Assembly (NCBI RefSeq): GCF_014199985.1
Contig: NZ_JACHOS010000012.1
Span: 1-64,000, forward strand
Origin: Methylorubrum rhodesianum
GTDB taxonomy: Bacteria; Pseudomonadota; Alphaproteobacteria; Rhizobiales; Beijerinckiaceae
DNA length: 64,000 nucleotides
Reading direction: 5' to 3'
The notes below the pieces were generated by a model, which was not told the origin of the DNA, ran no database searches, and saw only the letters and a list, made by a program, of their open reading frames with translations. The position numbers were made by a program, and so were the translations under genes. This document shows, piece after piece, positions 1 to 8,426 of this stretch (positions are counted from its first letter, which is position 1; the number at the start of each line of letters is the position of its first letter).

Positions 1-410
1 AGTCCGCAAACTCCACCTTAGCCGCATGGCCCGATGGCCACCCCAATCCCCGCCAAAGCGGTCCTCGAATTTACACCTCGTCCGCGGACGCTACCGTCCG
101 GTCGTGTCATCGGCCCTGCATCTCGCTGGGCATGAAGTGACATGAGCTCGCTCTCGCCGACGCGCATCGGTCCTAGCTGCGCGCCGGGCGGTGGCCATCG
201 TTTCTTATCTACGGTATAATTATTCGCCCACGACTAGCACGGCGACCGGCTTGGGGACCGGGGCGGAGCCGGTTGGCAGCAGCACGACGCGTTAGTGTTG
301 GATCAAGGTACTCGCCCCATCATCGACACTGCAGCGGACCGACGATTGACTGTCTGAGGTGCCCGGCATCCCGCTTGGCAGGAGTGAAGCGTCGCCGCGC
401 TGGGCTCCGC
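1..410. other. Gene-free left edge with possible integrase promoter
   Basis: No credible protein is encoded here. The only clear signal is an AT-rich spot in otherwise GC-rich DNA: a perfect TATAAT hexamer at 215-220, about 190 bases before the chosen integrase start. No convincing -35 hexamer precedes it. It could be the -10 element of the integrase promoter. No tRNA gene or attachment repeat is recognisable. Confidence 0.4.
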
Positions 411-1865
411 ATGGAGTACGTCTTGGCCCGCACGCCCGACCCGAAGAAGGCTTACCTGGAATTGCACGGCGGTACGTGGCGGGTCACGGTCTCGGTTCCG
501 GTACCGGTGCGGCGCGCCCTCGGGGCCACGAAGCTCGTGCACAATCTCGGCACGGACAGCCTCAGGGAGGCGAACGTGCTCAAGAGGAAGCACGTGGAGC
601 GCTTCAAGCGGCGGATCGCGGAGGCCATGGAGGCGGTGGGGCGCCCCGGCGTGGACGACATGAAGATCGCCGTTGAGTTCTCGAAGGTCGCCGAGGAACT
701 CAAGCGGAACGGCAGTGCCGAGGATTGGCAGGAGTTTCAGGAGGCGGTCTACGAGCGCCATGCGGAGATCCGCTGGAAGGACGCGCGTTGGGTCAGGGTC
801 GAAGATCCCGAGGAAGGTCCGAACGAGGTCGAGGAGGCGCTTCCCGAGCAGACCGAGAAGGCCATGCTCTTCTCGGCGATCTCGCACGGTCGGGCGACTC
901 CCGTCGACCTGATGCACGAGGACTACCGCAAGCAGCTCTTCGTCAAGGACCGGACCCGGGCGGACGACGCCCGCGCGCTGCGTTTCCTGCAGGAATGGTG
1001 CAAGCGCGAGCGCATCCCGGCCACGCTTCAGGAGATCGACGTGAGGCGCGCGCACGCCTTCGCCGACGCGCTGGTCGAGATGACCGGCCTCCACCACGTG
1101 ACGCTCAACAAGTACATCGGCCGGCTCTCCGGCTACTGGCAGTGGATGGTGCCGAGGACGGCGGCCGTGTCGGGCAACGTGTTCGCCAACGTCCGCCTCA
1201 AGGGCCCGAAGGAGAAGCACGACCAGAAGGAGAGGCCCTTCAAGGACAGTGAACTCGCGGACCTGCTCCGCGGGCCCGCCCCGCCGAAGCTGCGAGACCT
1301 GATGCTGATCGGGGCGCTGACCGGGGCGCGGCTCGACGCCATCGTCGACCTGAAGGTCCGCGACACGGCGTACAATTGCTTCCTGTTCAAGCCTCAGAAG
1401 CAGGAGGCGTCGGCCCGCTACGTCCCGATCCATGCCGACCTGGCGGAACTCGTCGCCCGGCGAACGGCCGGCAAGCAGCCCGAGGACGACCTTTTTCCGG
1501 AATGGCCCCCCGTCAAGAAGGCCGACTCGATGCGCGAGCGCAGCTTCAAGGCCTCGAACCGGTTCACGGAATACCGCCGAAGCGTCGGGGTCGACGAGGT
1601 GGTGCCCGGCAAGCGGCGGTCCCTGGTGAATTTCCACTCCTTCCGGCGCTGGTTCAGCAGCCGCATGGAGCAGGCCGGGGTGCCGGGCGAGATGATTTCC
1701 GCGATCGTCGGGCACAAGCGCAGCAGCATCACCCTGGACGTATACAGCGAGGGGCCGCACATGCGCGCGGCGCGTCGAGCCATCGCCAAGCTCAAGTTGC
1801 CCCCGCTGGACGGCAGCCCGATCCGCGATGAGATGACCCTCAGGCCGCGGGCGCATCCCAGGTAG
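411..1865 (+). CDS. Tyrosine-type site-specific integrase
   Basis: About 484 residues. The N-terminal third has the short strand-rich arm common in alphaproteobacterial phage/island integrases (YLELHGGTWRVTVSVP). It is followed by an all-helical core-binding domain and the C-terminal catalytic domain. Catalytic elements are visible in order: the first Arg in TGARLDAIVDLK, the HSFRR box (H-x-x-R), GHKRSS, and a Tyr in LDVYSEG. The open frame runs back to 273, but the first 46 codons look non-native and the conserved arm begins just after the ATG at 411, so I chose that start. A GTG shortly upstream, near 384, sits closer to a GGAG and is an alternative. The family catalyses DNA strand exchange for integration and excision of islands, phages and plasmids. 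Being at the edge of accessory DNA, it is the likely mobility gene of this region. Confidence 0.85.
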   Translation: MEYVLARTPDPKKAYLELHGGTWRVTVSVPVPVRRALGATKLVHNLGTDSLREANVLKRKHVERFKRRIAEAMEAVGRPGVDDMKIAVEFSKVAEELKRNGSAEDWQEFQEAVYERHAEIRWKDARWVRVEDPEEGPNEVEEALPEQTEKAMLFSAISHGRATPVDLMHEDYRKQLFVKDRTRADDARALRFLQEWCKRERIPATLQEIDVRRAHAFADALVEMTGLHHVTLNKYIGRLSGYWQWMVPRTAAVSGNVFANVRLKGPKEKHDQKERPFKDSELADLLRGPAPPKLRDLMLIGALTGARLDAIVDLKVRDTAYNCFLFKPQKQEASARYVPIHADLAELVARRTAGKQPEDDLFPEWPPVKKADSMRERSFKASNRFTEYRRSVGVDEVVPGKRRSLVNFHSFRRWFSSRMEQAGVPGEMISAIVGHKRSSITLDVYSEGPHMRAARRAIAKLKLPPLDGSPIRDEMTLRPRAHPR

Positions 1866-2134
1866 GGCGCGGTTTCGACGGGCGGTCGGGCGCATCCGGC
1901 ATCCGCACGGGCAGCCGTCCGCGCGACCGGCTTGCTCCGTCCCCCCCAGGAACCGTTACGGGCAGCGGGTCTCGCCTCGCCCATCGGCGTCGCCCTCGCG
2001 TGATGGCCTCGTCCCGGGAGCAAGCGCCTGGGCGTCGCGAGCCACGCGACGTGACCCAAGGTCATTTGTCTGCATCCTGGAGGTTTGCGGTAACCTTCAT
2101 GACGGCTTCGGGTCGGCTCCGCGCCACCGCCACC

Positions 2135-2164
2135 TTGTCGCAGGTATTATACTGATGGTATAAA
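2135..2164 (+). promoter_or_regulatory. Candidate sigma-70 type promoter
   Basis: TTGTCG at 2135-2140 and TATAAA at 2159-2164 are separated by 18 bases in an AT-rich island. GGTATTATA and GGTATAAAT are tandem near-repeats here and could also form an operator. The element lies about 50 bases before the next gene. Confidence 0.35.
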
Positions 2165-2212
2165 TAAGCGTCGCAGGGGGCGAGGTTCGAGCGTGCACTG
2201 ACGGAGGTGGCA

Positions 2213-3112
2213 ATGGTCGTGGGGTTCTTTTCTGACGATGGTTCCGCTCTTTACGCCGCGCTGTTGGCCAGCTGCGGGCTCGCGTGCGTAGGACGGTTCA
2301 TGACCGTCATCGACGGACACGAGATCGGGCGGCCGACCTGCGGTCCATCCATGGAGGACGCGGCGGCATCCCGGGCGGACATGTCCGCGATGCTCGCGCG
2401 GGCCGCGGCCGGCGGCCAAGCCGACGTCGGCTTCGTCGCCCCGCTCGGCTTCCTGCATGAGGGCGGCGTCTGGACCCACCTCGACGTGGCCGTGGTCTCC
2501 GGAGGGGACCCCCTGCAAGCCAGGCGCGCTAGGCGGTCCGCCGGTCACGCTGCCGGCGGAGAGCTCGCGTCCGGCGCGAAGCGTCGGGACGCATCCGATC
2601 GCTGCGCGCGGCGCCCGTGGCTCCTGACGTTCGGGGCGGGGCGGCCTCATGGGCCTGCCGCATCGCCCAAGCATGGCCTGCAGGGACGCGGCACCGAAGC
2701 CGCCGCGAGGACGCTGCCGGTCCGGGTGCCTTTGCCCGGCCGATCCGTGAAGGCCGCCATGGACCGCGGGCTTCCGACGCTTGAGACCCTACGCATCGGG
2801 ATCCTGCTGGCGGCGACCTTTGAGGTCGCCGCTGCGGTTCCCGACGCGGCCGCTGTCGAACTCGCGACGATGTCCGACCTGATGTCCCCGGCATCCCATC
2901 CGGCTGACCAAGCCCTGGCCGGACGCCTGTCCGATCTGGCGGATCGGCTGGACGACATCGAACGGGCGCTGGGTACGCCGGCATCGCCGGCCGCCTCCAA
3001 CAGGCGGGATCGGGGCATGCGGAGGATTGCCAGGTCCTGTCGCGACGCCGTCCCGGAACTGCCGGCGGCATCCTGGCCGACGGGCAGCGCATCCGCTGCC
3101 GGACCTCGATAG
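2213..3112 (+). CDS. Hypothetical protein
   Basis: No family recognised. The ATG at 2213 is chosen because GGAGG lies at 2203-2207; the frame opens at a GTG at 2207. The first 100 residues look protein-like (a hydrophobic stretch ALYAALLASCGLACVG, then VGFVAPLGFL). The middle, about residues 105-180, is Arg/Ala-rich and low in information. The last part (LADRLDDIERALG) resembles a short amphipathic helix or coiled coil. This uneven quality suggests a fusion of decayed pieces or a fast-evolving orphan. A candidate promoter at 2135-2164 and a good ribosome-binding site argue that at least the 5' part is expressed. Confidence 0.35.
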   Translation: MVVGFFSDDGSALYAALLASCGLACVGRFMTVIDGHEIGRPTCGPSMEDAAASRADMSAMLARAAAGGQADVGFVAPLGFLHEGGVWTHLDVAVVSGGDPLQARRARRSAGHAAGGELASGAKRRDASDRCARRPWLLTFGAGRPHGPAASPKHGLQGRGTEAAARTLPVRVPLPGRSVKAAMDRGLPTLETLRIGILLAATFEVAAAVPDAAAVELATMSDLMSPASHPADQALAGRLSDLADRLDDIERALGTPASPAASNRRDRGMRRIARSCRDAVPELPAASWPTGSASAAGPR

Positions 3113-3632
3113 CCGGAATCGCTTCCCGCTACGCGACCGTGCGTCGACACCTGACCCGCCGATCCGGTCTCAAGAAACGCTCCGCCCCTGCCCGATCCGG
3201 TTCCGGTAGGGGCGCGAGCCGGCCACGCTGCGTCGGGCGCCCGCTGCGCCCCGCCCAAAGTGGCATCCGAATGGGACAACCAAGTGGGCGCGATGGGCGT
3301 CAAGGCCGACGCTCGGATGCCACGCGCGCAGGGTATCGGGTCAGCGCAACCTCATACCCGGCCTCGAAGTCGCGAAACCGCACCCCCGCGGGGCTCGCTC
3401 GCAGCGCCCGCTTAGACTCAGTCTCGGTGTTCAAAGGCGGTCCATCTCGACAAGTGCGACATCAAGTGCGCCTGCGTGGGCGGGTCGAGCAAGGTCCCGC
3501 TCGGCTTCGTCCCGCTCACCGAGAACGTGATGATGGTCGTTATGGCCTTCTGGATGCTGGCGATGCACCGTTGAGTGTCTTGCGCACCACCCTGGGAACC
3601 ACCTGCCCCGCGCGAGAACCGGGGCGTAGACC
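3113..3632. other. Low-coding stretch
   Basis: About 520 bases without a convincing complete gene. One plus-strand frame from about 3415 to 3573 encodes a short Cys-rich then hydrophobic peptide (KCDIKCACVGG ... MVVMAFWMLAMHR). It has no start codon after its upstream stop and may be the tail of a lost gene. Confidence 0.4.
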
Positions 3633-3860
3633 TCAAGCCGGGTCGAGTTCGTTGACCAGCGTCGAGAGGTAGAGGGCGATCCGCCGGCTCGCCGCCGGGT
3701 CGGGGGCCGCGACCGAAAAGCCCACGTCGAGGATGTCGTCGCCGTAACGCCTCATCACCGACTCGGCCATCAGCGCGACCTCGCGCTCCGCCTGCGCCGT
3801 CAGGACCCGACGTCCGTCGCGGGTCGCCAACCGCACCTCGAAGCGCCGCGTGGACGTCAA
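3633..3860 (-). CDS. Small hypothetical protein
   Basis: 75 residues starting with TTG; a GAGGGGAG ribosome-binding site lies about 8 bases upstream. The sequence is compact and well mixed (RRFEVRLATRDGRRVLTAQAEREVALMAESVMRRYGDDILDVGFSVAA) and predicts a beta hairpin followed by helices. No family is recognised. A longer open frame on the same strand is Arg/Gly-rich and is probably a shadow. Nothing nearby suggests a role. Confidence 0.45.
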   Translation of the reverse strand: MTSTRRFEVRLATRDGRRVLTAQAEREVALMAESVMRRYGDDILDVGFSVAAPDPAASRRIALYLSTLVNELDPA

Positions 3861-4123
3861 CGGTTTGCTCCCCTCGGGCGAGGCCGCCCGTCAGCGCGCC
3901 CGACGATGAGGTCAAGCAATGAACGGCCTCCGGAAACCTATCCGAAAACGCTCCCGTGACATGGCCGAGACCTCGCCAGGGGACAAGCGGGGCAGGAATC
4001 CCCGGTGCCTAAATTCGGGTTCATACCGGAACGAGGGGGAGGCCGTGTTCGTCCCAGCTAGGGCTTCCCGGCTGCCCGAAGGCGTGCGGGACCTCACCCA
4101 ATGCAGCGTTCCCAAGGTTCCCG

Positions 4124-4981
4124 ATGACCCGTCCGATCCACGCCCTGGCGGCCATGCTCCTCCTGGCCTCGACCGTGCTCACACCAGCCCTGGCACGCGA
4201 GGCCGCCCCAGCCTCAACCCCCGCCAAGGCGGTCGCCCCCTCCGCCGCACAGATCCTGGCGCGCATGCAGGTCGCCCAGGAAACCACCGCGACCCAGCCC
4301 GCGGGTTCACAGGGCCCTAGCAACAAGACCGAGGGCGTTCGCCAGTCCTCGCAGACCCAGGTGACAAGCCGCCAGCCCCTCGGGGCATTCCCGACGAACG
4401 AGGTCAGCCGCCAGCCGGTCATCGACCTCGGTGCCGGCGAGGAGGGCATGAAGAAGGACGTCGCCGCCCTTCAGCAGACCCTGACCGAGTTGCAGCAACT
4501 CCAGTTGCAGACCAAGCAGGCGCACTGGAACGCATCGGGCACCCTGTACTACCCGCTGCACCTCCTGCTGCAGGAGCACTACGAGGGCCTGTCGAAGTAC
4601 GCCGACACCATCGCCGAGCGCCTCCTCGCGGTCGGCGTCTCGGCCGACGGGCGCGCGAACACCATCGTGAAGACTTCCGGCGTGCCGGAGATTCCCGGCG
4701 GCTTCCTCGACGATGCGCAGATCCTCGTGTGGTTCACCAACGCCTACAAGCGCGTCGGCGAGGAGGTGCACGCGGCCATCAAGACGACCGAGGACGTCGA
4801 CCCCACCACGTCGAACCTGCTGCAGGAGGTCGAGCACGGGATCGCCAAGTACCAGTGGCAGATGCGGGCGCAGCTCCAGCGGACGCACACCGACCCGAAC
4901 ACCGGCTGGGACCTCAACGACAACAAGCCGGTCGACCTGCAGGGCCAGCAGGCTCCGGCCCAAACACCCGCCAAGCCCTGA
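4124..4981 (+). CDS. Exported Dps/ferritin-like protein
   Basis: 285 residues. The N-terminus is a signal peptide (MLLLASTVLTPALA), then about 85 low-complexity Ala/Gln/Pro residues. A Dps-type four-helix domain runs from about residue 105 to 265, and a Gln/Pro tail ends the protein. Dps proteins oxidise and store iron and protect DNA in the cytoplasm; a secretion signal implies a periplasmic role instead. Matching the family ferroxidase positions gives H134 (QAHWN), H146, D161 and E165. The usual Asp four residues after the second His is Gln (Q150), with Glu next to it. Iron oxidation may therefore be altered. A GC-rich hairpin follows the stop codon. The fold assignment is firm; location and activity are inferred. 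Confidence 0.85.
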   Translation: MTRPIHALAAMLLLASTVLTPALAREAAPASTPAKAVAPSAAQILARMQVAQETTATQPAGSQGPSNKTEGVRQSSQTQVTSRQPLGAFPTNEVSRQPVIDLGAGEEGMKKDVAALQQTLTELQQLQLQTKQAHWNASGTLYYPLHLLLQEHYEGLSKYADTIAERLLAVGVSADGRANTIVKTSGVPEIPGGFLDDAQILVWFTNAYKRVGEEVHAAIKTTEDVDPTTSNLLQEVEHGIAKYQWQMRAQLQRTHTDPNTGWDLNDNKPVDLQGQQAPAQTPAKP

Positions 4982-4991
4982 CGACAGCCAA

Positions 4992-5019
4992 CCCCGCGCC
5001 GTCAGGCGCGGGGTTTCCC
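4992..5019 (+). terminator. Rho-independent-type terminator after dps-like gene
   Basis: A perfect 9-base GC stem (CCCCGCGCC / GGCGCGGGG) has a 4-base GTCA loop and is followed by TTT. It starts 11 bases after the stop codon. The T-run is short, so termination efficiency is uncertain. Confidence 0.7.
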
Positions 5020-5058
5020 CTTGACCCGCGATCAGTTTATATTAATTCCAAACTAGAG

Positions 5059-5334
5059 ATGCGCCCCCGGGATCGAACGACGCCTCAGCCTCCCCTCACG
5101 CCCGGCCAGCGAGCCATGTTGCTCCGGCTCGACCGGGAGGGACCGCTTGTCTCGCCCAAGCCCTGGGAGATGCGCACGGTCCGGTCCCTGAGGGAACGCG
5201 GGTTGATCCGCCCGCGGCTGTCGAGCCGGGACCCGGAGGGTCTCTGGTTCATCAGCGCCAAGGGCAGGCGAGCCATAGCCCCGGCGGGTCCAGCCGTCGG
5301 CGACCGTCATCCCCCGGCAGCATCACCGGCGTAG
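5059..5334 (+). CDS. Small winged-helix-like hypothetical protein
   Basis: 91 residues. The frame opens far upstream inside the dps-like gene, but the ATG at 5059 follows an AT-rich gap and is the first sensible start. The core (TPGQRAMLLRLDREG ... MRTVRSLRERGLIRPRL ... LWFISAKGRRAI) has the helix-helix-wing pattern of small phage or MarR-like winged-helix proteins. It could bind DNA, but no specific family is recognised. It is followed 14 bases later by the cytochrome b561 gene and may be cotranscribed with it. Confidence 0.55.
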   Translation: MRPRDRTTPQPPLTPGQRAMLLRLDREGPLVSPKPWEMRTVRSLRERGLIRPRLSSRDPEGLWFISAKGRRAIAPAGPAVGDRHPPAASPA

Positions 5335-5348
5335 GCAGGATCTCGACC

Positions 5349-5894
5349 ATGAATGCACCCGACGATACGACACGGCCGACGGCGAGATACGACGGCGGCA
5401 CCATCGCGCTGCATTGGTTGACCGCGGCGCTCGTGCTCGGCCTATGGCTGGTCGGGACGTTCCTCGAAGACCTTGTCCCAAAGAGTGCCCTGCGCTCCGG
5501 CATCTGGTCGGCCCATTTCGACCTGGGCTTCGTCCTCACCGGCCTCGTCGTAGCCTTCCTCATCTGGCGGCGGGCCCGGGGCCGCGACCTGCCGGTCGAT
5601 GACCCTGGGCCCCTTCATCGCCTGGCGAAGGCGACCCACGCCGCGCTCTACGTCCTGCTGCTGGTCATCGTCGGCCTCGGCATCGCCAACGCCTTCGTGC
5701 GCGGTGTCTCCCTCGGCCCGGTCAGCCTGCCGCAGATCGGCGACCCGGAGTGGCGGCGGCCCCTGACTCACTGGCACGGGTTGGCCGCCAACGTGCTGAT
5801 GGTCCTGGCCCTGTTCCACGCGGTCGCCGCCCTCGTGCACCACTACCTCTGGCACGACGCCGTCCTGCGCCGCATGCTGCCCCGGGGATCCTGA
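5349..5894 (+). CDS. Cytochrome b561 family membrane protein
   Basis: 181 residues with four predicted transmembrane helices. Candidate haem-ligand His residues are in the first helix (ALHWLTAAL), in the third (ATHAALYVLL) and in the last segment (HGLAANVL ... FHAVAALVHH). This matches the bacterial di-haem b561 (CybB/YceJ) family, which passes electrons between quinone and periplasmic acceptors. ATG at 5349 gives the normal family length. The VIT-type transporter gene follows 5 bases later, so the two are probably one transcript. The physiological partner is unknown. Confidence 0.85.
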   Translation: MNAPDDTTRPTARYDGGTIALHWLTAALVLGLWLVGTFLEDLVPKSALRSGIWSAHFDLGFVLTGLVVAFLIWRRARGRDLPVDDPGPLHRLAKATHAALYVLLLVIVGLGIANAFVRGVSLGPVSLPQIGDPEWRRPLTHWHGLAANVLMVLALFHAVAALVHHYLWHDAVLRRMLPRGS

Positions 5895-5899
5895 CGCCC

Positions 5900-6595
5900 A
5901 TGCGACCCGTCCACCAGGAGCGGCACCTGATCGACCGCATCGGCTGGCTGCGAGCCGCCGTCCTCGGCGCAAATGACGGCCTCGTCTCCACCGCGAGCCT
6001 GATCGTGGGTGTGGCAGCCTCGTCCGCCAACACGGGTGAAATCCTCGTCGCCGGCAGCGCGGGCCTCGTGGCAGGCGCGATGTCGATGGCGGCCGGCGAG
6101 TACGTCTCGGTGAGTTCCCAGGCCGACACCGAGCAGGCCGACCTCGCCCGCGAGCAGCGCGAGCTCGGCGACGACCCGGCCGCCGAGTGGGAGGAACTCG
6201 CGCGGATCTACGTCGACCGGGGCCTCGACCATGCGCTCGCCTTGCAGGTCGCGGAACAACTGATGGCCAAGGATGCGCTCGGCGCCCATGCCCGGGACGA
6301 GCTCGGCATCTCCGAGGTCACGACGGCTCGGCCGGTCCAGGCGGCGCTGACCTCGGCGGCGACCTTCTCGGCCGGCGCGGCCTTACCCCTGGCGACGGCG
6401 GCGCTCTCGCCCGGCAACATCGCGGTCTATACGGTGTCGGGGGCCTCGCTGGTATTCCTGGCGGTGCTTGGGGGACTCGGCGCCAAGGCGGGCGGCGCCC
6501 CCATCGCCCGGGCGACGGCGCGGGTGACCTTCTGGGGCGTACTGGCCATGGCCGTCACGGCAGGAATCGGGAGCCTGGTCGGCAAGGCCGTCTGA
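5900..6595 (+). CDS. VIT1/CCC1-type iron/manganese transporter
   Basis: 231 residues. The protein starts at ATG 5900, just after the b561 stop, giving MRPVHQERHLIDRIGWLRAAVLGANDG. The LGANDGLVSTASL motif opens TM1, and AGAMSMAAGEYVSVSSQ is the diagnostic VIT helix. A charged cytoplasmic segment (about residues 78-145, EQADLAREQRELG...) matches the metal-binding loop of the family. Two or three further helices close the protein. Homologues move Fe(II) or Mn(II) out of the cytosol. Together with the upstream exported Dps-like protein it suggests iron handling, but substrate is not determinable here. Confidence 0.88.
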   Translation: MRPVHQERHLIDRIGWLRAAVLGANDGLVSTASLIVGVAASSANTGEILVAGSAGLVAGAMSMAAGEYVSVSSQADTEQADLAREQRELGDDPAAEWEELARIYVDRGLDHALALQVAEQLMAKDALGAHARDELGISEVTTARPVQAALTSAATFSAGAALPLATAALSPGNIAVYTVSGASLVFLAVLGGLGAKAGGAPIARATARVTFWGVLAMAVTAGIGSLVGKAV

Positions 6596-6847
6596 CTACC
6601 GCTGCGGATCGTGGCAGTGCATCTTCGGCGGCGCGGTCGCGCAATCGATGGAGCACGTCTGGTCGGGCCGGCAGAACCACTGCAGGGCGCCGGTCTTCAG
6701 ACACGAGCCGGAACAGTGCCGGTGGGCCGCGTTCGTTGGTTCGACGAAGGACGCCGGCGCGTCCGGTGACGCCGCAGGTTGCTGGGCGAACGCTGCAGGC
6801 ACGACCGCGAGTTGAACCAGCAGGAACCAACGCAAACGTCTCGCCAT
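6596..6847 (-). CDS. Small exported Cys-rich protein
   Basis: 83 residues. The start at 6847 has GAGGAG about 7 bases upstream and gives a clean signal peptide (MARRLRWFLLVQLAVVPAAFAQQ). The mature part of about 60 residues holds six Cys in the pattern HCSGSCLKTGALQWFC...CSIDC...MHCHDP, plus several His. The spacing suggests two or three disulfides or a metal site. It is convergent with the VIT gene, whose stop abuts its own. No family recognised; a periplasmic metal- or redox-related role is a guess from composition. Confidence 0.6.
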   Translation of the reverse strand: MARRLRWFLLVQLAVVPAAFAQQPAASPDAPASFVEPTNAAHRHCSGSCLKTGALQWFCRPDQTCSIDCATAPPKMHCHDPQR

Positions 6848-7143
6848 CGCAGTCTCCTCGAAAAGCGGCAGGCACACGCCGCATGTCTGCGACGACGATG
6901 CAGTGTGTAGTCGAGCTGCATTTAGCAACTGAAGATGTGAATGAAATTGACTAAAATCAATTTCATCGAATGCCGGCACCGACAATAGCGAGTGGCGGCA
7001 AGCACTTCAATGCTCATGTTGGAGAAGTGCTTGCCTGGCCTTGGGCAAGCCGGAACTGCTTTACCGCAGGTGGTGTTTCCGGCGGCGCTTCCGTCCGCGC
7101 TTTTCCCGGGGCGGGCCGCGCCATTCAAGGGAGGTTCCCGTCG

Positions 7144-7448
7144 ATGGACAAGCCAGTCGCTGCCTGATCGGGGCCGTCAACCTGCTCGCGGCCGCCGACC
7201 CAGCACAGGCCGCGATGCCTGCCCAGACCGTGCTAACCGCGGCCATGCGTGCCGAGAGCTACGCCGACCTGCCCAAGCCCATCCCCGACGCTGTGGCGCT
7301 CCTAAAGGAGCCGGACGAGGTCGCGGCGAAGGCCAAACCGCTACTTGCCGCCTCTTAGGGCGAGGCCACGGTACAGCAGGCGCAATACTACTATCATCGC
7401 CACCATCACCATCACTGCTGCGACATGCCGTACGGGTACAGAGCCTGA
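7144..7448 (+). pseudogene. Decayed exported protein with His-rich tail
   Basis: A strong ribosome-binding site (AAGGGAGG at 7127-7134) precedes ATG 7144, but that frame stops after seven codons. A +1 shift restores LIGAVNLLAAADPAQA, which looks like a signal peptide. The frame continues (MRAESYADLPKPIPDAVALLKE) to an amber codon at 7356-7358. Beyond it the same frame continues through QQAQYYYHRHHHHHCC to TGA at 7446-7448. The start of one frame, the body of another and an in-frame stop before a plausible C-terminus are best explained as a broken gene for a small exported His-rich protein. The original function is unknown. Confidence 0.55.
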
Positions 7449-7451
7449 TGC

Positions 7452-7479
7452 GGCGGGGTGGATGGTTCCGCACCCCGCC
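7452..7479. terminator. Hairpin between convergent pseudogenes
   Basis: A perfect 9-base stem (GGCGGGGTG / CACCCCGCC) with a 10-base loop sits between the end of the rightward pseudogene (7448) and the end of the leftward one (7485). There is no T-run on either side. It may be a relic bidirectional terminator. Confidence 0.5.
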
Positions 7480-7484
7480 CAGCC

Positions 7485-8196
7485 TTACCGCTGGCTCTTG
7501 GCGGCGCCTAGGATGCGCCGGTAGGTTCCGCCGAACACGGTGTGGGTCGCCGAGGTCCACTGCGAGTCCGCCGCCAGCGTCTCGCGGCTGGGGTAGATGC
7601 GTCGCGATTGGAGTTCGCGCTCGGCGCCTCCTCTTCGTTCATCGCCATGAGCTCGAAATCGGCCTCAACCGAGACGACGGACACCTGCATGAACGGCTCG
7701 TCCTTCCGGAAGATATGCCTGCGGCCTTCGTCCGGGGCCTTGAACACCATGAAGTACATCGTCGGCCCCCAGTGCCGGATGAGTGCCGGCATTGCGACCG
7801 GCACTGTTCCGGTCCAGTCGGTGTAGAAGCGTGGGTGGATCTCGGTCCTGATCACCTAATTCTCCTCGACCCTTAGGTCGATGAGGATCCGATAGGCGTA
7901 GTAGGCCTCGCCGAAGCTCCAGAGCGGCGGCCTTTGCGGTCCCGGTCCGCCGGGCTCGGCGAAATTCCCTCAAAGACCAGTCTTGCGGCCCTGGTGCTCA
8001 CGCCCAATTCGGCGTCGTAGGCGTAGAACAGCTCGATCCCGCCTTTGACCGCTTCCAAGAGCGGGATGCAGTGCCAGGCATAATCCTGCGAGCCTTCTGT
8101 GCGGGGCTCCGGATCGCCCGCCCAACCGGGAATTTTCAAGCGCGTCCGCCGGGGCGGCAGCCCCGGCTCGATCAGCCTGACCTTCACCTGTCGCAT
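7485..8196 (-). pseudogene. Broken gene, possibly DUF6065-like
   Basis: The protein can be followed through three frames. MRQVKVRLIEPGLPPRR starts at 8196 and is intact to about 7966 (RLVFEG). A one-base loss there shifts the sense to NFAEPGGPGPQ...SFGEAYYAYRILIDLRVEEN. An amber codon lies at 7856-7858, after which sense continues with VIRTEIHPRFYTDWTGT to about 7640 (MNEEEA). A second shift then gives the natural end RRILGAAKSQR at 7485. The overall pattern (a beta-rich protein of about 235 residues with FYAYDAEL, HWGPTMYF and EPFMQVSVV) reminds me of DUF6065; that match is from memory and weak. The lesions themselves are plain. Confidence 0.65.
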
Positions 8197-8426
8197 TCTC
8201 GACCGTCCCTTCGATGTCGCCCTGGAAGATAGGAGGTCAGAGGAACGGTTCGGCGCGAAGCAACACCATGTGATCGCCCAGTCAGGTCGCTGCGGGGCGT
8301 AGCAGTACGTTGGCGACGCCCTGGGTGTGATCCGCGTCTTACTCGACGGTGACGGATTTTGATCTAGGCCGATCCCGCTCCAAGTGCGAAAGAGCGGCCC
8401 CAAAATCTCTGCGCCTGCCGACGTGA

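Noticed and set aside
303..1895. 530-codon minus-strand frame opposite the integrase
   Set aside because: Mirror frame of the integrase; only the plus-strand frame shows recombinase catalytic residues.
7508..7855. Independent 115-residue gene starting at GTG 7855
   Set aside because: Its sequence is the middle of a protein whose N-terminal and C-terminal parts lie in other frames on either side; treated as part of the pseudogene 7485-8196.
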